From: Lamellibrachia satsuma
Taxonomy: Eukaryota > Annelida > Polychaeta > Sabellida > Siboglinidae
Reading direction: 5' to 3'
Assembly (NCBI GenBank): GCA_033239005.1
Contig: BSQZ01000037.1
Span: 1,286,001-1,350,000 of the forward strand
DNA: 64,000 bases
Shown here piece by piece: positions 33,430 through 47,711 of the stretch; positions within the stretch are counted from its first letter, which is position 1, and the number at the start of each line of letters is the position of its first letter. A program made the translations under genes and the position numbers. The notes under the pieces were generated by a model. It worked only from the letters and a program-made list of their open reading frames with translations, searched no databases and was not told the origin of the DNA.

Positions 33430-36400
33430 TGCAGCAGCGACAGGGAAGTCAGTGAGCGTTAATAGAGTTCTTTACCCTTCAAAAATTTAGATAACATAGT
33501 GAATAGTCAGAAATATTAGAATATTTGTTAGAATAAGTATTACTATTACACATATACTATATACACAAACTTCTTATAGACATATATTAAGAAACTGTTT
33601 TTGTTAACAGAGGCAGTGTTTTTCCCGGACTAAAATTCAAAAAGCGATAAGGGGGAATTTGTTTACAGGTCGTGAATTAAACTGGTGTACCAAACTATCG
33701 TATACATTGTTAAATATATATTATATAAAGTGATGGTGGCCTTTACCTGGAAATGGCAGGTAAAGGTCACCAGGCATTTAATATGCAGCAGTTTTAGCAA
33801 CTGGGTGTCCGGGTGTGAAAAGTCTTGGGCTGAGAGTCATACGGATAGTTTTAGTTTTGAGTGTAGGGGATGTACGATGATGAAGGAACTAGAGGTGGAG
33901 TTAGAACAGCTGAGCCTCCTCATTGTGGCAGTGGTGGGAAGGGAGCAGGTGGGTTGTTGCAGTGGTTCTGATGATGGGGGGGACAGTAGATGATAAAGTG
34001 GATGAAGACGAAAAGAGAGATGCTAGGGAGAGCTCACCTCAGCCTGGGAGGAGGCTGAGAGGAGGTTAGGTGACAGGTCATAGGGAGACAGGACGTAAGG
34101 AGACGAGAAGGAAAGAAGTGGGAGGGAAGATTCGGATGGATGGATGATTCGGGGGGGGGGGGGAGGAGTAGATAGTTAAGGCAATGGGAATGAGGGAGAC
34201 GGAACGGAAGGTGTCAGGAGGGAAGGTGTCAGTAGGGAAGGTGATGGGAGCGCAAGTTAGCCAGGCGGGAGGGAAAGGTGACAGGTTGATGAGTGAGAGA
34301 GAGAGAGCCTGATAACAGTCTGCCACCAAGTGACAAGGCTGCAGGACAGAATGTGATGGAGGAGATTCGTCGGAAGTGCTATTCCGAGGCAGTGATAGAG
34401 GGGTGAGAAAGAGAGCGAGGGTATTTGTGGGGGACTCAATAGTTAGGAAGACCGACAGAGTGTTAAACAAGGGAGATGACGTGGTAGTTTGCTTGTCTGG
34501 GGCTAAAATACAGGCGATAACTGAGAGGGTAGAACACATCGAGGATTCGGGCAAGGGTGGATCTGTTTTAGTACAGGTAGGGAAAATAACGTAGAGAGGG
34601 AGGGTACAACTGCCATAGTTAGGAAATACAGGAATTTGGTCAGAACACTAAAGCAAAATCGGGTTGAGCAGGTAATACTGTCAGGGATTTTGCCAGTAAT
34701 ATGAAGGAGGGGTCATAGATATCGACATTGCCGGGGGATGGCAATTAACATGTTAGTCGAGAAGCTATGTAGGGTAGAGGAAGTTGGTTGTGGATTTGTG
34801 GGGAAGTTTTGTTGGCAGGGTTGATATGTACATGAAGGATGGGCTTCATCTAACTGGAAAGGGGCAGCAGTATTTGTGGATGGACTCTCAGCAGCAGTAG
34901 ACAGTGGTATGGGTATCATATCAAATATTTTTGGTAGTAAACACTATTTAAAGTAGAAGTGCAGGGGTTTACTTAGATATGCCTCAAGCAGGACAAGATG
35001 CCACTAGAACAGATGAACCAATAATAGAATGTTAGAAAAAACATGTCTGAAGCTGGTTATAGGTGCGTGTGTTTAAATGGTAGGAGTATAGCAAATAAGA
35101 AAAACGAATTAAACGTTATGGTAGACGATATTGACCCTCACATAATTGGAATTACAGAATCATTGGCCAACATAGACATGACAGATGCTGAATTAGGAAT
35201 GACAGGATACGTAATGTTTGGGAGAGATCGAATAGGAAGAAGGGGAGGGGGAGGTATTTTATATGTTAAAGAATCTATTCAGGCTCATAAAATAAAATTA
35301 GAAAGCGAAGCAGATTAAGATGAAGCTGTTTAATGCAAAACAGTTTCAGGAAATTAAAAATTAACTATTGGATTAATTTACCGAAGAGGATAACACAAAA
35401 GCTACAACATGCTATAAAGGAAGTTAGTAAAGGGGAATGTATCATAATGGGAGATTTTAATCATGGACACATACAATGGAAATCTCTAGAGAGTACAGGG
35501 ACTGAGGACCAACAGTGTCAATGTTTAATTCAGGAGAGCTTCCTTACTCAGCACGTGCTAGAATCAACCAGGGGAGAAAATGTATTATATATAGTTTTAA
35601 AATCACAAAATGAATTAGTGGGCAATGTAGAAATACATGAACCATTGGGTAACAGTGACCACAATCAAATACATATTGACATCAATGTAAATTTAGAAAG
35701 TAAAACTAAAAAAAACGTTTAGGACAAAATTCCACAAAGGTAATTATAAATATATGAGAAAATACTTAGAAAAGTTAGTTTGGAATAACATGCTGATAAA
35801 TAAGACCGCACATGAATGTTGGAATATTCTAAACTATGAAATTGAGAGTATCATCGATAAAAACAAGGAAAACGGTCTAGGTAGAAACATTGCCAAAAGA
35901 AACTATTAGAAAAATAGTGTTTAAGCAAACTATGTGGAGTGTTTATAGGCGTACCAGAAAGGATGAAGACTATGCAAATTACAAAGAGGCACTTAACCTA
36001 GCTACAACTGAAATTAGAAAATCTAAAAGAACATTTGAAAAAAAATTGGCAGGTAATATAAAAAAATGACAGCTAGAGTTTCTATGCTTATATAAGGAGT
36101 AAACAGAACGTTCGAGATATAGTCGGACCACTTGAAAACAAGAGGGGAAACCTAATTTCAGACGGGTTTCAAATGGCAGAGGTCCTGAATTAGTACTTCA
36201 GCTTCTGCTACTACAGAAGATATCAGCTCACTTCCAGTTCCATTTACAAAATTTTAGGGCAATAAATCAGAACATTTAGGGCAGTTATTTGTAACTCCTG
36301 AAATAATAGCAAAGAAAATTAAGAAGATGAAAGATAATAAATCACCGGGAGTTGATTGGATACCACCAACATTGCTTAAGGAAACTGTTGAGCAAATTAG

Positions 36401-37590
36401 TACACCACTTGCAAAATTGTTTCCTAGAAGAAGGAATAGTTCCTTCAGGATGGAAAGAAGCAAACATTACACCACTATTTTAGAAAGGATCGAGGAACAA
36501 GCCAGCAAATTACAACCTAGTGAGTTTAACATTAGTTGCATGTAAATTACTCGAAACATTAATTAGAGACCACATAGTGGAATTCCTTGTAAAACATCAA
36601 TTAATAAATACATATCAACATGGGTTCCTAAAAGCAAGGTCATGTCTAACCAATCTCTTATGTTTTTTTAAGACATTACAAAGTGGGTAGATGACGGATC
36701 ACCAGTGGATGTAATCAACTCGATAGAAAAGTGGCTTACACACAGAAGACAGAGAGTAATAATAGATGGCGAGATTTCAAAATGGAAATCTGTTTTGAGT
36801 GAGGTATCATTATTAGGCCCTATACTGTTTTTAACATATGTAAATGATTTGGAACATGACATATCTAGCAAAGTACTGACATTTGCAGATGACACAAACG
36901 TTTTCAGAAAGATTGCTAATGATACAGATAAACAACGTTTACAAGATGATCTAGATAATTAGTTAACTGGTCAGAAAAATGACAAATATTATTAAATTTT
37001 GGGAAGTGTAAATGCATCCACATAGGACATGGAAACATGGACGAAGAATATAAAATGGTGGATGCTGTACTAGGTAGAACCACACAAGAAAAGGACTTAG
37101 GTGTAACATTTAGTGCTGACATGAAAGTTTCAGAGCAATGATGTTGGATTGCTGCTTCGAAAGGAAATAAAATTCTTAAGTTAATTGGGAGAACTATCAA
37201 TTATAAGGAGAAACAGTTAATGTACCCCTGTACAAAGCAATAGTTAAACCACATTTGGAATATTGTATACAAGCATGGAGGCCGTATCGTAAAAAGGACA
37301 AAGACAAGCTAGAAAGAATACAAAGAAGAGCAACGAAAATGATTCCAGAATTGAGATACCTTAGTTACGAAAGTCGCTTATTACAATGTGGTTTGACAAC
37401 ACTAGAGACCAGGAGACTAAAAGGAAACCAAATATAAGTGTTTTGAATAGTGAACGGTTATGAGGATGTCTATTCGGATATGTTCTTAAAGAAGGCAGTA
37501 GAACCAGAGGAACCCAAGCAGCATTATTTAAGGAGCATGTAGGTTGGACATGAGAAAGTACTCTTTCTCACAAAGGGTGGTCAATGAATG
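33430..37590 (+). mobile_element. CR1-like LINE, near full length but degenerate
   Basis: 5' region 33430-33740 is shared with the copy at 55945. ORF1 remains: a PHD-like Cys-rich segment (SSFSNWV then FECRGCTMMKELE, 33780-33960) and an SGNH-esterase-like segment (FVGDSIVRKTDRVLNKGDDV, 34415-34580). ORF2 starts at about 35043 with NELNVMVDDIDPHIIGITES (APE-type endonuclease), then IIMGDFNHGH and LGNSDHNQIH (35445-35680). Reverse transcriptase follows: KKMKDNKSPGVDWIPP (36315), FADDTNVF (36892) and a C-terminal stretch to 37440. Many frameshifts and stops. The 3' end runs into (TA)n. Confidence 0.85.
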
Positions 37591-37596
37591 GAACCT

Positions 37597-37599
<3 letters not shown>

Positions 37600-37658
<59 letters not shown>

Positions 37659-37665
37659 AGGAGAT

Positions 37666-37757
<92 letters not shown>
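37600..37757. repeat. Two (TA)n tracts around a short unique motif
   Basis: (TA)n 37600-37655 and 37670-37757, separated by ACAAGGAGATAAAAT. The same ACAAGGAGATAAAC follows the second tract, suggesting a duplicated microsatellite boundary. Confidence 0.9.
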
Positions 37758-38628
<871 letters not shown>

Positions 38629-38639
38629 TACATATACAT

Positions 38640-39081
38640 ATACAGTAAATGGGTTCCAAGGAAGACGGCACCACGCCATGGGATCACCATGTAACATAAC
38701 ATTATTTACACATTTGTTTGGTATGTTATATGTAATTTTTTATAAATGTTGCTGTAGTTGCAAAGTAAATTTTTTTAGAATTCAAGTAATTCAGTTCGAA
38801 GTCAAAGGCTGCTGATATCGCTAAACTGCACCGAAAGAGCCGAATTCGAAGATGATTCTGCGGGGTCATATAACTAGTGCCCTGCTTCAGCTGTTTGACA
38901 ACCTTACTAGATACGGATTTGTTGTTTATTATATAGAACCGAAATTACTAAATATATAATAAAGAATTATAATTTTTACAACATGTATATTTTTCTCTCC
39001 CCCACCTTTCTCTCTCTCTCTCTCTCTCTTTCGATATAAAATTTGGGGACATAATAAAGCACAGTAATTAAGTATACTCAG

Positions 39082-39128
<47 letters not shown>

Positions 39129-39162
39129 ATATACATGTATATATAAATATATACATGTATAT

Positions 39163-39241
<79 letters not shown>

Positions 39242-39945
39242 TATATGGGGTTCCTGGAAGATGGCAACACGCCATGGGATCACCATGTAACATAAAATTA
39301 TTTACACATTTGTTTGGTATGTTATATGTAATTTTTTTATAAATGTTGCTGGAGTTGCAAAGTAATTTTTTTTAGATTTCAAGTAATTCAGTTCGAGGTC
39401 AAAGGCTGTTGATGTCGCTAAACTGCATCGAAAGAGCCGAATTCCAAGATGATTCTGCGGGGTCACTAGTGGCTAGCGGTTTGAAATCGTTACATTATAC
39501 GTTTCATTCTGGAAAATTTACATCGCCGTCACTCGCTATAATAACGCGAGTGAAATGATAATGTAGTATTGTATAGAAATCACTGACTAAATGTAAACTC
39601 GTATCAGCATTGACTTCACAAAACCACGTGATCGCTCATCTCATCAACGTCTAATTTTTACTCGCGATTTACGAGTTAGACGCATTAAACATCTAATTTT
39701 ACATATAAATAAATGTTTTTTTTTAATTAAATACATACAATATTAATCTTTGTGTATACACCGAAAAAGCATTTTAGCTAATTCCTTTTTGTTAGTCCCT
39801 TGAACCGCTCAGTCACCAGCACGACTCCAATCAGAACGGCAACCCCACAGCCACCACCCCTGGTTCCAGACACGAGCAGCTGGAACTCATCAGTCCGCCA
39901 CCGCACGGTATCAGAGGTAGCGCGCGCCCGGCTCGTCACATACCG
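38640..39945 (+). other. GNMT-C 5' flank with internal repeats
   Basis: Two partial copies of the GNMT 5' flank (38645-38876 and 39245-39790) surround an inverted copy of the (GA)n-side unit (38878-39055) and a (TA)n tract with ACATGTATATA variants (39087-39237). The leader before exon 1 (39820-39950) matches copies B and D. Confidence 0.75.
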
Positions 39946-39950
39946 AGAAG

Positions 39951-41470
39951 ATGGCCGACGGCATGTATCAGACGAGATCGCTCGGTGTGCCGGCAGACGG
40001 GTTACGGGACCAGTATGCCGACGGCGTGTTGTTACGTGTTCGTTGAAGCTCTAGATGACATTACTGGTGACATTTAACTGGAAACAGCCCGATCTAGGGT
40101 TACGATAACAGCGGTTTTGCTTCTTTATATTTAGAGAGTCCACGTTAGGTCAGTTCCATTTCCACTTTCCCTGTGTAGGATATTATACTTCCATTGATAT
40201 AGATACCAGACTGAAAGGAACAACGGCTTTTAGTGTCTCTTCCTAAAGACACAAGCAAAGTGGTGTGAACGATATTGTCCAAGTCTTAAAATTTATGGAA
40301 CTGAACCACAATCCTCCTAAGCGACTGTCGGGTACTTTATATATTAGACGACCGCTCCCCACATCACGACCAAGCCTAAGTTGAATGTTCTTTTGGCTTT
40401 AGTCAAACACTGCAGCGTGTTACGTTTCGCAGAGCATCGGTTTAACAGAAACAGCAATACGTCACCCGGCTTTGTTACCCTCTTCCTGCGGCCTTGTTTT
40501 CACTTCCTCCGTGTCTTGTTGTCACTTCCTATTGTCGTGTAGTCACGCTCTTCCTAAGGTCTTGTTGTCCCTTACTCTTGCATCGTTGCAATGCTCTTGT
40601 CCGGTGTTGTTGTTGCTAAAGCACACTGCTGCTGCTGTTGGTGCCGCTATCTGCTACAGTTACTTGCTCTCAACATATTCACGTACTTCTGACGCACTCT
40701 TTGTAGAGTTGACTCTGTGATGTTGCTCGAAGAAGGTTTCAACGTCGTCAGCACGGATGCCAATGATAAGATGCTAAAGTACGCGTTGGAAAAACGTTGG
40801 CGCAGGCGGAAAGAGGAAGCTTTTTGATAAATGGGGTAATTATAAAGAATGCACCCATCGACACAGGAAACACCAAATTGAAGTCAGATAGTCAAGTAGA
40901 TTAAATCACACGTGCTCCAAAATAATAAGTATCGAAACTTGTTAAACTAGTTAAATTTGAGAGAGTATGAAGTATGCACGTCTAGGCCAACGCTTCTGTT
41001 TAGGAAACAAGTGATGACAGTAACCTTGCATGAACTAAACACGTGCTGTCCAATTGATGCGCCTATGGATTTGACTCTTTAAAAAAACAACAGGACATTC
41101 GAAATACCTATTCTCAGGAGTTAGGGAATAGTTGGATGAAATCACTATCTCATACAGTGCAATTAAATATGTTTAAATATGGTTAATTTTTTAGCTGACA
41201 ATATTGAACCAGAAAAACTAAAACAACTAATTTCCTTGTCCTTGTACTCACGCTTACTACTTTGGGTGTTCCTTACTACTTTTGGTGTTGCTTGCTACTT
41301 TGGGTGTTACTTGCTACTTTGGGTGTTAATCTTGTAAACTCTTCTGAACGACTTACATTTACGTAACGTCGCACACAGAGGGGAAGTAACCAGCTAATCG
41401 TTCGACAATAGCCAATTTATCGATCCGAATTAGTGCGATTAGCATGGACAATTACAGTGAAGCCAAGGCG

Positions 41471-41509
<39 letters not shown>

Positions 41510-44049
41510 CGCGCGTGCGTGTGCGTTCTTGCGTGCGATTTTGCGTGCGTTCGTACGATCGCGCCTTCATGCGTCCGTCCGGCCGTGCGTGTGTAATGCA
41601 TCCATTGTATATTTGCATTGACAACTGGCGTCAGCGAAAATCCAGATCTGTGCGTGTTTGCATGTCGTCGATTTCCTGAAGATATCCGCTAACTGTTTCT
41701 TCCACCAGTATTGGCCGGTTTATATGTGAATAAATCTGGTGAGGCTTTGTCGCTGCAATGGGTGACCACTGCGTGAACTCTCTTAGAATGTTGACCCGGT
41801 CTTAATTATGACATCTGTTTTATTGTAGTTACTTAACTACACTGGTAGGACAAATGTGTGGAACACAAATGTGTATGTGTGTGCCCTCCTGCGCTCGTGC
41901 GTTAGTGAGTGCCTGTGTGTGTAAGCGGTAAAAAACATGGCGTTTCAGTAATAGAAGAAGGAATCCTCGTAATTGACCATCGCAACTTCGATGACATTCT
42001 GACCACCGGCACGGATCCAGCTAAGAATATATACAACGTTGTGAGTGTGTTGTTGTAAATTTATTGCACGGAAGTGACAGTTTATAGGACATCGTAATGT
42101 TAATTACATAACATAAAGACCACAGAAAAAGCAGGATGAGTATGCATAAGATACAAGTTTCTAGCGGTTGCGGTTTAAAACATTTCTGGCATATAATTTC
42201 AACCAGACATATTTGTACTTACCAAAATGTTCACTTTCAATTAGCAAAAATGGTATTACTGTGTATAATTAATTATCAGACATAATAGGTAATATATTTA
42301 ACCAAAGTAGAGAGCAATCTACATTTTTGTAAAACATGTCATCACATATATTGCTGTAATATTTTCCCCGCCATCCAGTCGTACAGGCACAAACAGTTTT
42401 GAAATATTTCAACATGTCACATTAATATATTTACAACCTAAACCATTTTGTATGGCAACCTGAAAGGCACAATTGTCATAGTCAATAAACGATAGTTTTA
42501 ATTGATTTTTAAGACGTGTATGAAGTTCTTATTCCACACAGAGCGATTGAAAAAACTACAGCGAGGTGTTTAATCTGTACGTGAACTGCCGTCCGACTCT
42601 GACTACCTTCGACTACACTATCGACATCCCGAAGTGCAATAACGGAACTAGAAAGGGTCTTCCAAAGGAAGGGTAAGTGCAGCGTACAACTGGAAGCTCT
42701 GGTCACGGGGTTTTATTTTCCTGGAACCCTTTCTATGGATAAACAATCTCTTGTTAGTGTTACAACATGGATGTAGAAATATTTCGCCTCTAAAACCATG
42801 CTGTCCCTGTCAACGAAATAACACTCAATCATAATACACACATAGTTACCAATCCAGATTGTACTCAGTTAATTTCCGCTAGAGGCTGTGTATATAAATA
42901 CATACCTGAAATAGGTAGTCTCGTTGATCAGTCTCTCGCTCGGCTTCGTGAATCCGCCGATAAGAGAGTCTGGCAGCAGAGGCGTTGTTGTTAACTACTG
43001 TCACTACTCCATTTTGTGTAGGCAATCCATTGACGCGCCATTAGGCAATCAGCGTCATTGTTGTGAAGCTACACTAAATTTGTGTTGCCTGATTTAACTA
43101 TTCAGTCTGACATTTGCGTCAATATAATCAAAGTTTAAAGTTAATTCGAATTGTATCATATCAACTGATAAAAGTTAACTCTTATTTTTTTTATTAGTTA
43201 AATGCCCGGATTGGCTAATTTTCCGTCACAATGAAACCCCACTCTGCATCCAAGCGAAGATGTGTGCGACAAACGGTGGCGCCACAGCGCGGAGCCTGGA
43301 TAATCGAGGCTATGAAATTTTCACTATCAGCCAGTCAAAATTGTGGACTTACCCTGGGCCAAAACATTTACGCCTTTTTGAAGGTTTCGCAGAAACAGCA
43401 TAACTACAGTTGCTTAAGAACACTCCTTCTCCTGGCACAGGTTAATATCAATTACAGTCCATCATTAGCATTCCTGTTGATGGCACAAGTGTACGAAATA
43501 AACAGTTTGCATTTTCAGAATTTTTATAAAATATTGAAATCTCACCATTCGATTATTGTTGTATTTTACAAGTTGACAAATGGTTAAAATTCAACACAAA
43601 TACAAAACACCATTATAGCATATAAGAAATCAATATAAGCAACTACCAAACTTATTATTATCAGTTCTATTTATTTTTATCGGTTAAACATAGGCGTATT
43701 TTCTAAATTATTAGCATATTGTTAGTTTGAAAACTTATGTTTAATAAAATGCTTGTTGTTGTTCTTAAACATGCCTTGTTTTCAACATGCTTTCTAAAAT
43801 ATTAAAGTTTAATAATGATTAGTTTATTGGTAGACATTTCAAAAGCAACAAGCTTTCCAACTGTGACGTAACAAAGCTTATCACCATAGCGATCACGTGA
43901 CGTAATGTCTGAAAAGCATTGTTGATATGTATAATATAAACTAGTTTATGACCCTTTGTGTCTGTTCCCGTGGCCACCTAGCAGCTCGGTCGTGTTCACA
44001 AACCGGCCTATTACACCCATATCGCCGAGAAGTCTGTGAAGTCTAGTTT
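39951..44049 (+). pseudogene. GNMT: GNMT copy C, degenerate
   Basis: Exon 1 begins at ATG 39951 but is cut at about 40026 and fused to intron 1 sequence that matches B at 21384. Exon 2 (40707-40835) has one extra T, giving an immediate stop (TTTTTGATAA). Exon 3 (41949-42040) has lost 174 nt, removing the [10 protein letters not shown] region although in frame. Exon 4 (42542-42672) keeps its length but has TGA at 42548-42550. Exon 5 keeps only its last part (about 43977-44049) without an acceptor. It therefore cannot make GNMT. It lacks both the intron 1 TIR element and the intron 4 LINE, so it preserves the empty sites. Confidence 0.9.
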
Positions 44050-45262
44050 GAGAACTAAACAAGGCCAAGTGTGTGGCCACGATGACTGAGAACTGGTTAG
44101 TTGACAACAGTGACAAAATATTTATCCAATAACTGTTTATGAAGTCGTATTCTTCTTCTTCTTCTTAGGCGGATTTCTCTTTATAGAGCATGGCATGCAT
44201 CGCTAATTTAGTTTCTTTATGTGATCTGGAGTCGTCAAGCACAGGCTCGTTCATGTGATGTTAGTTACATTGTTGTTTGAAATCACACACTAGTTTGACA
44301 TTTCCTCATTTCAATAGCGTACACAGACTTTCACAATGAAATAACGACGTTTTCTAATTAATCTATTCATCAATTTATGCATCAGTAGCAGCCACAATAC
44401 GTCGGTATATATACATGTTGACGAATACAACGTCATATTAATTTTTTTAACTTAGTCTTCTTAGTTCTTGTTATGTTTCTCAAACGTGTGTTTTAATTTC
44501 CGACGTTCACAATGCACGGACAACATTTCCAGAAACGGAGAGTGCTATTATATAATATATGTATATTGCAATTGCCCTCCTCGACACAGTGTCAAGTGAC
44601 AAGACGGAGTAAATATGCGCTCACTCAACATTAGTCATAACTGACAGCCACGGAAATTCGATATACGGGAACCATATGTCAACGTGAAGGCGTCAACAAG
44701 GAAGACCTGATGTCGAAACAAAACTAACGTGCAAACATGTTGCGTTAGTTAAGCGAGAAACACAACGTCTACCCGTGTGAATTAAGAACACCGCAACATT
44801 AGAAGTGGTATTTATTGTAGCTAGTAGCTAACATATGCATGCTAGTTTAAAAATGAGGTTATACACGTCGCCATAATTACAACATTTGTCCATTTCGGGG
44901 TCCTTCATGTCCAAACCAGACACGCGTGATGTCTGGCATTAACGTACATGTGGAGAAGAACATTGGCGTAGGATTTTGAAGAACAGGACTTAGATAGATT
45001 GAGCTGGGGAGGCGGAAACATATAGAGATGAGATGACAAATGGAGGTGGGATGGAGACAGGATTTGTTGTACAGAAGGGGAAAAACTCGACAGGGTGTGA
45101 GTGAAAGGAAACGGGAGAGATAAATATAAAGGAGGAGAAAGACAATGAGAGAGATATATTGAGAGACAGAGGGGAAGAGGGAGACAAGACACAGAGCGAG
45201 AGAGAGAGAGAGAGATAACCAAGGAGTTGGAGAAGAGAGGGATAAAGAGAGAAAGAGAGATA

Positions 45263-45295
<33 letters not shown>

Positions 45296-46239
45296 GAAAG
45301 AGAGAGAGAGAGAGAGAGAGTGAGAGTGAGAAAAAGAGGGAGAGAACAGAGAGATAAATATCAAGGAGGAGAGAGAAAGACAGCTAAAGAGATATATTGA
45401 GAGAAGGAGAGAAGACAAATATCAGAGAGAGAGAGAGAACCAGGGAGTTGGAGAAGAGAGAGAGAGAGAGAGGGATGGAGAGAAAGAGAAGAGAGAGAGA
45501 GAGAGAGAACAGAGAGAGAAAGATGGGAAGAGAGAAACATAATGGTATATGCATTATAATTCTTTATAATATATATAATAGTGTCGTTTCTATGTTATGA
45601 GCAACAAATCCGTATCCAGTAAGGTTGCCAAACAGCTCAAGCAGGCCACTAGGTAAATGTTTTTACTCGCTACATCATAAGCTCAGGCAGAACTGGCGGA
45701 ACAGCACTTGTCACATAATTGTATTGTTATTTAGGGAATTGCTAACTTTGTCATAGTGTAGGCCTATGCATCATATTTTGCTGTTTTTTTTATTGTTTAT
45801 CGTTGCTTCCATTTTTAGATCTACGGTGCAGTGAGACTGAGTTGATACAACTTTATTGTTTTCAATGAGTTGTCCACAAGAATAACGTGCTCTGATTCAA
45901 TAACAACTTCTTTGATGCGATTCTAAATGTTGATCAATAACAAACAGAAAATGAACTTCTCCAAATGCAAGGTCATTACTTCACCGGAGAAGCAAATTGT
46001 TCTGGAAAGCGAATAACTCTAGACCGTGGGAAGGTTGCGTTTCTTGGGTAGCATAGTTCCCTCAATACAGAGAGATGATTGTGGAGGAAAAGCCCTAGCA
46101 TCGGCAGCCTTTAGTAGACTTACATATGGTATATTTTGTAACCCAACAAAGCCCAATTATATATGGCCGTTATACTGGCAATAACAATTTGGTGCTAAGG
46201 GACACTTCAATTGAAGGAGACACAGACTATTGTGTTTTT

Positions 46240-46485
46240 TAGATGCGCATTATGAGGGCCATCAGGACAGACATGTTACAGAATAGCCAGATCAGAGAAG
46301 ACATATTCACCCCTAAATCTACCACAATTGTCACCAGACACAGAGAACTCCGGTGGCTTGGATTCGTTCGTCGTATGCCAAGAGAGAACCTTGTCAGCCA
46401 AGCCTTCAAATACGATATCATGGAACAGTGGAAGAGAGTAAAGTCACGTAAGAGGCGGAGTGACCAGATGAGAAGTAAAATATAG
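46240..46485 (+). mobile_element. LINE C-terminal remnant
   Basis: An 80-residue frame with HRELRWLGFVRRMPRENLVS followed by a basic KRRSDQ tail, the typical end of non-LTR reverse-transcriptase proteins. Not the same sequence as 37757-38490. Confidence 0.55.
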
Positions 46486-47026
46486 CTTTCGCTCTTGACC
46501 CAGAGCGGTACTCGGTGAATATAGCAGGATGGAGGGGTACAATTTCACAGTCAGTATGGCCTATGCGTTTACATCAACAAACCGGTGATAGGAAATTGTA
46601 ACAGTGCTTGCAATAGCTACGTCAAAGAATAGGCAAACACATCGCACGTTTTATTACTTCGTTTTCAACAGTGTTGCCAACTCTACTAATGGTCAGGTCC
46701 ACTGGGTGACTTATTGTATAGGTCCGTCAACCCAACAGATATGGCCGACGCAAATGCAAATCTGTTGGACATTCCTTCGTATTTTTCGTTGAATCTTTTG
46801 CCCAAACAAAGGGCAAAACTGTTTCTACGAGAATAGAGTGTGGGAAAGGTTAATCTGGTTCGTCGCCGTAGTTGTGTAATTAACATATATGCATAAACAG
46901 GTTTGCTAAGATGAAGTGGAGGTAACATTCATAATTAAGATTGCGGCATCACATTCTGAATATGACAGTTATGCTGCCTGAGTTTGTCACGACGTTTCTT
47001 CATTTCTTCTCAAAAATATTCTCAGA

Positions 47027-47195
47027 ATACAACAACAACAGCATCAACAACAACAAAGACAACAACAACAACAAGAACAACAACTACTACAATAACAACA
47101 ACAACAACAGCAGCAACGACAACAACAACAACAACAACAACAGCAACAGCAACAAAAACAACAACAACGGCAACAACAAAGATAACAACATTTCA
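47027..47195. repeat. (CAA)n tract
   Basis: About 170 bp of AAC/CAA triplets with interruptions; the Asn/Thr/Gln-rich ORFs here are artefacts. Confidence 0.95.
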
Positions 47196-47439
47196 TAGGT
47201 AATATTGCAGTACATTTCTAATTTCCACAACCCCAAAAATCCATTACATTTCCATTAATTAATAATTTCAAATAATACTATGTTCTTTCGGTCTGCCTCG
47301 ATTATGCATATCGGCAAACTTCGACGTATTGTCACTGATGATAAGGAAGTGCAACGAAACTTCGAGACTTTCCATTCATTCAGAATACTGTTGACAGCGA
47401 TAGAGGTTGTTTAGAAGCGAACGAATAAAGAATAAAGAA

Positions 47440-47705
47440 TAAAGTAACATATAGTTGGTATAAGTTCCCTAAGGAGCCAAGTTTGTTTAAAAAAGCTTGA
47501 ATAGAGCCGACGAAGCACAGCCGGCTTTCCTCACTTCGAGAAAACATGTTTCGACTGCGATCCGGACCAGAGAAGGAGCAGTCCTGGGTTATCATGTGCT
47601 AAAATCTCTTTGAAAGAGGATGATGTACCCACATTATTCGCAGTACCCGAAGCTATATTGACGTTACTAATCCGTAGAATACAGGCAGCGACACGGGCGT
47701 CGACG
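47440..47705 (+). pseudogene. THAP-domain remnant (copy 1)
   Basis: Same sequence as 59080-59340, including TTTCGACTGCGATCCGGACC and the LKEDD segment, but the 5' part with the first Cys pair is replaced by AATAAAG repeats. It runs directly into a CR1-like endonuclease fragment. Confidence 0.5.
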
Positions 47706-47711
47706 ACCACG

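Larger units (their letters stand above)
44050..47200 (+). other. GNMT-C 3' flank
   Basis: Matches the B flank: GA tract 45120-45530; the TTTTTTTATTGTTTATCGTTGC block at 45784; a LINE C-terminal remnant at 46240-46485 (ELRWLGFVRRMPRENL); a block at 46540-46790 repeated at 54615-55000; and a (CAA)n tract at 47027-47195. No host gene seen. Confidence 0.7.

Noticed and set aside
41439..41679. Arg/Ala/Val-rich frames near the TG tract in GNMT-C intron 2
   Set aside because: Low-complexity artefact; the equivalent tracts in B and D do not share the frame.
46941..47202. Asn/Thr-rich frames over (CAA)n
   Set aside because: Low-complexity triplet repeat without homology.
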